Assembly: GCF_014205135.1 (NCBI RefSeq)
Contig: NZ_JACHMY010000001.1
Location: 5,394,001-5,458,000 of the forward strand
DNA: 64,000 nt
Origin: Kribbella italica
Lineage (GTDB): Bacteria; Actinomycetota; Actinomycetes; Propionibacteriales; Kribbellaceae
Reading direction: 5' to 3'
In this document: piece by piece, positions 60,280 through 64,000 of the stretch
Layout: each line of letters begins with the position of its first letter
How positions within the stretch are numbered: the stretch's first letter is position 1
Notes under the pieces: generated by a model
Seen by the model: the letters and a program-made list of their open reading frames with translations, nothing else
The model's database searches: none
Told to the model about the DNA's origin: nothing
Position numbers and translations under genes: made by a program

Positions 60280-63056
60280 CAGCTGTCTCCATCGGTGTAG
60301 GAGCGGATCAGGGCATCGCTCACAGAGCCGTCGTAGATGATCAGGTCGTCGAGGTAGCCGCGGTAGAAGTTGGTCACGGCTCCCCCCTCGATACCGAGGC
60401 CGGTGCGCAACGGGCCCGCGCCGTCAACGACCGTGCCGGTCACTTGAGCGGCACGCCAGCTGCCGTTGACGTAGAGCGTGGCTGTCTTGGTTCCCTTGTT
60501 GTACGTCGCGACGAGATCCACCCACCGCTCGGTCTCCGCTACCGCTGCCGCGTTGTAGGAGAGCGGGATCGTTTCCAGCCGGAACACGCCCGACGAGGTC
60601 GCCAGGGTGAAGGCCCAGACAATCTTCCGATTGGTGGGATCGTCATCGGTCGGATCGTTCGGAGTGTTCTTGCCAGTCCAGGTCATCGAGGTGGACCCGA
60701 GGGTGAAACCGCTGTTCCCGGGGCGATCCTCGCTGACGACGACCTGCTCATTGCTCTTGATGTCCGGCCTGACCCGGACTGCGACGGAGAAGTTCTCGGT
60801 CGAGTCGACGAGATCCGTCGCGGTGGTCGCCGTCGTGCCACCCTCGGTTTGCAGGCCTGGTATGAACAGAGCTTTGTCCGGGACCGGCAGTGCCCAAACA
60901 CCCTGGTCACCGTCGCCCCAGCTCACGGTCGGGCCGAGATACATCGTGCGGCTGTTCGCCGAAACATCCGCCGTACTGGTACCGGCGCCCTCGTCCATTC
61001 GCCAGTGACCTGTCGCCGGCCGATCGGCAGCGACCAATTTGAGCGAGGTGGGGGCGAACGATGTGTTACCTGCTTGATCAACAGCCCACGCTCGCACCAC
61101 CTGAGGACCGAAATGGGTCGAGGTGAACGTTGCCGTACCCGGCGACCGCGGGATCGAGGCTGATGGGACCGCGTCGACGTTGACGGTGTATTTGAAGGCC
61201 ACCACATCGCTGGTGCTGGTGCCGAACCGGATCGTGATGGGACTGCCGACGGTGTAGGGCCCGGCAGTAACAGCAGTGATCGTGGGCGACGGAGGTCTGG
61301 TCGTGTCGAGAAAGAAGTAGCAGTCAGTGCTCCACGGGGTGTAGGCGCTGCCGTCGGTGGCGCGAACCCGCCAGACGTACGTGGTCTTGTTCCAGAGGTC
61401 GGTGGTCGGCGTGAAGTCGAACTCGGACGACACCCCACCTGCCTTGGAAGCAGTGGTTCCCGTGAACGACGGCCCCTCGTCGATCGCTCGCCGGATCTCG
61501 AACTGTGCCTGAAGTGAGTTGCTGTCGGAGTCGGTGACCGCAACCGTCAGCTTGGGCCGGACAGCGCCGATGTAAGGCTGGCCGGTCATGCTCGTCGTGC
61601 AGGGCGCTTCTGGATCTGCGATGTGCCTGTTGTGCAGAACCGGCGCGAAGTTGTAATTGACGGTCAGAACGACGTCGTACCGGAATCGCTTCCAGGCGTT
61701 CTGATCCGACTCGTCGGCGGCTCGCAACCCCAGATAGATCGAGGCCGAGTTCGCTGCCGCGCCTGCGGCCACGGCTGACTTGACGTTGAACGGAACCGGA
61801 AAGCCACCGGGCTCACAACCGTCCCGGCCGTAAGCAACCGTGGCCTGCGCCAGCTTCTGCTGCCACACGGTGGATCCCGAGCCCGAGTTCCAGGTCGTGT
61901 TCTCGGTCGGTCGCGCCGTCTTCCAGACCTCGACGACCTTCGGGATGCAGCTGGCCGACCAAGTTTCGAAAGCGATGAAGTTCGCCGAGATGATCTGTGA
62001 ATTCGCGATCTTCGCGGTACTGAAACCGAAGAACAGCCGTTTACGGCTCCACGGCTCGAACGCCTGGTACCCGACCCCCTCGTCGCCGCCCCAGTTCCAG
62101 GTCGGAGTTGCCGGGTAGTGCTCGTTGATCATCGCGCGGGCGATCCGAGGACCGCTGAAAGGGGGATCGATGTGCAGCGGATACTTCGTCTGCGGATCCT
62201 TGACAAGGGCTTGGTCGGGCTGGATCACAAGGCTGCTCGAGCTCACCTCAACGGCCATCGGCGCCACGGTGTCGCCTTCGAGCGGCTCCGCTGTGCGATC
62301 AGCCGTCTCGGGCTGCGCCAATCGAGCACCCGAGGAGTCCCACATCGTCGGTCGGGGAGCGTTGAACACCACCTCGCCGGAATCACCGACCGCCTCGACG
62401 CCACCGGTCGAAGTGCGGCGCACCGTCATTCCTGGCGCCTCGAGGCCCATCTCGATCTGCTGGAGCTCGGGCGATGCGGCAGCCGCCCGCGTACGGACCA
62501 CCAGCACCTGCGCGAAGGTTTCCTTGGTGACGTTGATCTGGAGATCGACATCCGGATAGACCGACGGGTACACGAGCTTCGCACCGTCGATGACCGGCGC
62601 CGGTAGCGGCTCGGGCCACGACAGGCTCAGCCGTTCACCGCTGTCGGTGAACGACACCAGCTCGTGGTCGCCTCCAGCGGAGAACTCCATGTCGATCGCG
62701 GTCGCGGCCGGCCGAATCTTGTCTCCGCTCTTCGACATGGCCGGGTCGAGCTCGACCCAGCGGCCGTCTCGGCGTTTGCGAACCGGTGACGCCGATTGCT
62801 CGAGAGTCATCGAGCCATCCGGATTGGCGTACGTCTTGGCGGTCTCGGTGCGCTCGTCCTCGACCTCTACGCGTTGTCCGGACTCCGCTGCACGCTGAGT
62901 AGCCGACTTCTCCGGTTGCTGTGCCGCGCTTACCGTCGGCTGTGTTACCGCGTCGACGGGCCGCGCGTGGAGTCCGCCCACGCTCACCACTGCGGCTATC
63001 GCTGCCACTGCGGCGATGGGGCGAATCCCGCGAACGGGCGACAGGAATTTCGGCAT
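60279..63056 (-). CDS. Secreted LamG-domain protein linked to the Rhs toxin
   Basis: A 925-residue exported protein. The signal peptide is about residues 1-36 (AAVAAIAAVVSVGGLHA). The first 300 residues are beta-rich, of a kind often seen beside Rhs genes in actinomycetes. FN3-like parts follow (about 500-670, with TTYVWRVRATDGSAYTPWSTDC in parts), and a concanavalin-like LamG domain is at about 682-915 (GHWRMDEGAGTSTADVS, FSVAVRVRP, YLDDLIIYDG). It probably works at the surface as adhesin, carrier or delivery partner. Its stop overlaps the Rhs start by one base (TGATG), so the three genes form one operon. GGGGG about 10 bases before the ATG. Confidence 0.82.
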   Translation of the reverse strand: MPKFLSPVRGIRPIAAVAAIAAVVSVGGLHARPVDAVTQPTVSAAQQPEKSATQRAAESGQRVEVEDERTETAKTYANPDGSMTLEQSASPVRKRRDGRWVELDPAMSKSGDKIRPAATAIDMEFSAGGDHELVSFTDSGERLSLSWPEPLPAPVIDGAKLVYPSVYPDVDLQINVTKETFAQVLVVRTRAAAASPELQQIEMGLEAPGMTVRRTSTGGVEAVGDSGEVVFNAPRPTMWDSSGARLAQPETADRTAEPLEGDTVAPMAVEVSSSSLVIQPDQALVKDPQTKYPLHIDPPFSGPRIARAMINEHYPATPTWNWGGDEGVGYQAFEPWSRKRLFFGFSTAKIANSQIISANFIAFETWSASCIPKVVEVWKTARPTENTTWNSGSGSTVWQQKLAQATVAYGRDGCEPGGFPVPFNVKSAVAAGAAANSASIYLGLRAADESDQNAWKRFRYDVVLTVNYNFAPVLHNRHIADPEAPCTTSMTGQPYIGAVRPKLTVAVTDSDSNSLQAQFEIRRAIDEGPSFTGTTASKAGGVSSEFDFTPTTDLWNKTTYVWRVRATDGSAYTPWSTDCYFFLDTTRPPSPTITAVTAGPYTVGSPITIRFGTSTSDVVAFKYTVNVDAVPSASIPRSPGTATFTSTHFGPQVVRAWAVDQAGNTSFAPTSLKLVAADRPATGHWRMDEGAGTSTADVSANSRTMYLGPTVSWGDGDQGVWALPVPDKALFIPGLQTEGGTTATTATDLVDSTENFSVAVRVRPDIKSNEQVVVSEDRPGNSGFTLGSTSMTWTGKNTPNDPTDDDPTNRKIVWAFTLATSSGVFRLETIPLSYNAAAVAETERWVDLVATYNKGTKTATLYVNGSWRAAQVTGTVVDGAGPLRTGLGIEGGAVTNFYRGYLDDLIIYDGSVSDALIRSYTDGDS

Positions 63057-63216
63057 GACGGTGCAACCCCCAGGGGCGTGGACGACCTAGAACAGGCTCT
63101 GGGGTCCCCCGACCCCTCCAGTGGCGCCGGGTAACTTACCAAGTGCAGACAGTCGAGAGGTAGAAATTGCATCAACCTGCAATCTTTCCATTGGCCTGTA
63201 ACGTACTTGTTCAATG

Positions 63217-63245
63217 TTGACTATTCAAAATTGATCACTCATCCT
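63217..63245 (+). promoter_or_regulatory. Possible promoter of the DrrA-type ATPase gene
   Basis: TTGACT (63217-63222), 17-base spacer, CATCCT (63240-63245), in an AT-rich patch 8 bases before the ATG. The -35 is good, the -10 poor. Confidence 0.3.
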
Positions 63246-63252
63246 GGTCGGC

Positions 63253-64000
63253 ATGATGATCGAAGCTCGCGGACTTGTCCGCACCTTCAAGACCAAGCGC
63301 GGGCCTGTGCAGGCCGTGCAGGGGGTAGATCTTGATGTCGCCGACGGGGAGATCGTCGGCTTCCTGGGGCCCAACGGGGCCGGTAAGACCACGACGATGC
63401 GGATGCTGGCGACGTTGATCACGCCGACCAGTGGGTCGGCGACGGTCGCGGGGTGCGACCTGGCGAAGGACCCGGTCGGCGTGCGCCGCCGGATTGGGTA
63501 CGTGCCGCAGAGTGGGTCGACGTTGCCGGAGGCGGTGGCTGGGGACGAAGTGGTCGACCATGCTCGCCTGTACGGCGTGAGCAAGGCGAAGGCGATCGCG
63601 GACGGGCAGCGGCTGTTCGAGGAGCTGGACCTGCCGGGGTTGTGGCGGCGGCAGTGCAAGACGTTGTCGGGCGGGCAGCGGCGGCGGCTCGACATCGTGA
63701 TGGGGCTGATCCACGACCCGAAGCTGATCTTCCTGGACGAGCCGACCACCGGCCTCGACCCGCAGGCGCGGGCCAACCTCTGGGAGCACATCCGCGGCCT
63801 GCGGGACCGCGGTGCCACGATCTTCCTGACCACCCACTACCTCGACGAGGCCGACGCTCTTTGCGACCGGATCCTGGTCATCGACCACGGCCGGATCGTC
63901 GGCAGCGGGACGCCGGAAGCCCTCAAGCAGCAGGTGTCCGGCGACAGCGTCCGGCTCACCCTCGCGGACCGTGCCCACGCCGAGGCCGGTCGTCCGCACG
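63253..64000 (+). CDS. ABC transporter ATPase, daunorubicin-resistance (DrrA) type, cut at the window end
   Basis: The first 249 residues of an ABC ATPase, open to the right edge. Walker A GPNGAGKTT (near residue 40), signature LSGGQRRRLDIVMGL, Walker B LIFLDEPTTGLDPQAR and H-loop TTHYLDEADALCD are all present, the last typical of DrrA proteins that energise drug export through a partner ABC-2 permease, expected just beyond the edge. Start ATG 63253 or 63256. Divergent from the LamG-Rhs toxin operon with 196 bases between. Substrate unknown. Confidence 0.92.
   Translation, partial: MMIEARGLVRTFKTKRGPVQAVQGVDLDVADGEIVGFLGPNGAGKTTTMRMLATLITPTSGSATVAGCDLAKDPVGVRRRIGYVPQSGSTLPEAVAGDEVVDHARLYGVSKAKAIADGQRLFEELDLPGLWRRQCKTLSGGQRRRLDIVMGLIHDPKLIFLDEPTTGLDPQARANLWEHIRGLRDRGATIFLTTHYLDEADALCDRILVIDHGRIVGSGTPEALKQQVSGDSVRLTLADRAHAEAGRPH

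Overview
The window is about 70% GC, with dense genes, many GTG and TTG starts and many 4-base stop/start overlaps. The gene set (14-subunit complex I, menaquinone genes, gamma-alpha-fused KorA, SigE-family ECF sigma factors, PhoX behind a Streptomyces-type PHO box) points to an actinomycete. Gene content and style resemble Kribbella or a related Nocardioides-type genus; that is an inference without any search. I saw no rRNA, tRNA, CRISPR array, transposase or integrase, and no gene-free stretch longer than about 300 bases.

Layout. 1-4.3 kb: end of a LuxR-type regulator, a small membrane protein, an ornithine cyclodeaminase-family gene, an orphan second NuoA and a lipoprotein. 4.6-7.6 kb: korAB. 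7.6-8.5 kb: a small HhH protein and a VapBC toxin-antitoxin pair with a palindromic operator. 8.5-14.6 kb: DUF445 protein, MFS exporter, membrane protein, lactate-monooxygenase-like flavoenzyme, HAD hydrolase and a secreted M15 peptidase. 14.8-18.8 kb: two tandem copies of an ECF sigma factor plus membrane-anchored partner cassette. 18.8-25.6 kb: TIM-barrel isomerase-like gene, RarD-like permease behind a perfect 25-bp inverted repeat, PhoX with PHO box, and an Rrf2 regulator whose putative operator recurs before a cupin gene. 25.6-45.9 kb: a respiratory block on the minus strand (menG, menJ, nuoA to nuoN, polyprenyl diphosphate synthase) with menF divergent. 46.2-50.3 kb: an MBL hydrolase and an ABC transporter/two-component operon. 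50.6-52.9 kb: tandem GNAT acetyltransferases and a PadR regulator. 53.1-63.1 kb: a three-gene polymorphic toxin locus (secreted LamG protein, 2247-residue secreted Rhs/HINT toxin, probable immunity protein). The right edge cuts a DrrA-type ABC ATPase.

How it fits together. menF, menG, menJ and the polyprenyl synthase make or modify menaquinone, the electron acceptor of the complex I encoded between them. KorAB provides a ferredoxin-linked 2-oxoglutarate oxidation step. The most unusual parts are the toxin locus, where base composition falls sharply exactly at the HINT-toxin-immunity end, and the duplicated sigma/partner cassettes, whose partner proteins carry internally duplicated two-cysteine extracellular modules that I do not recognise.
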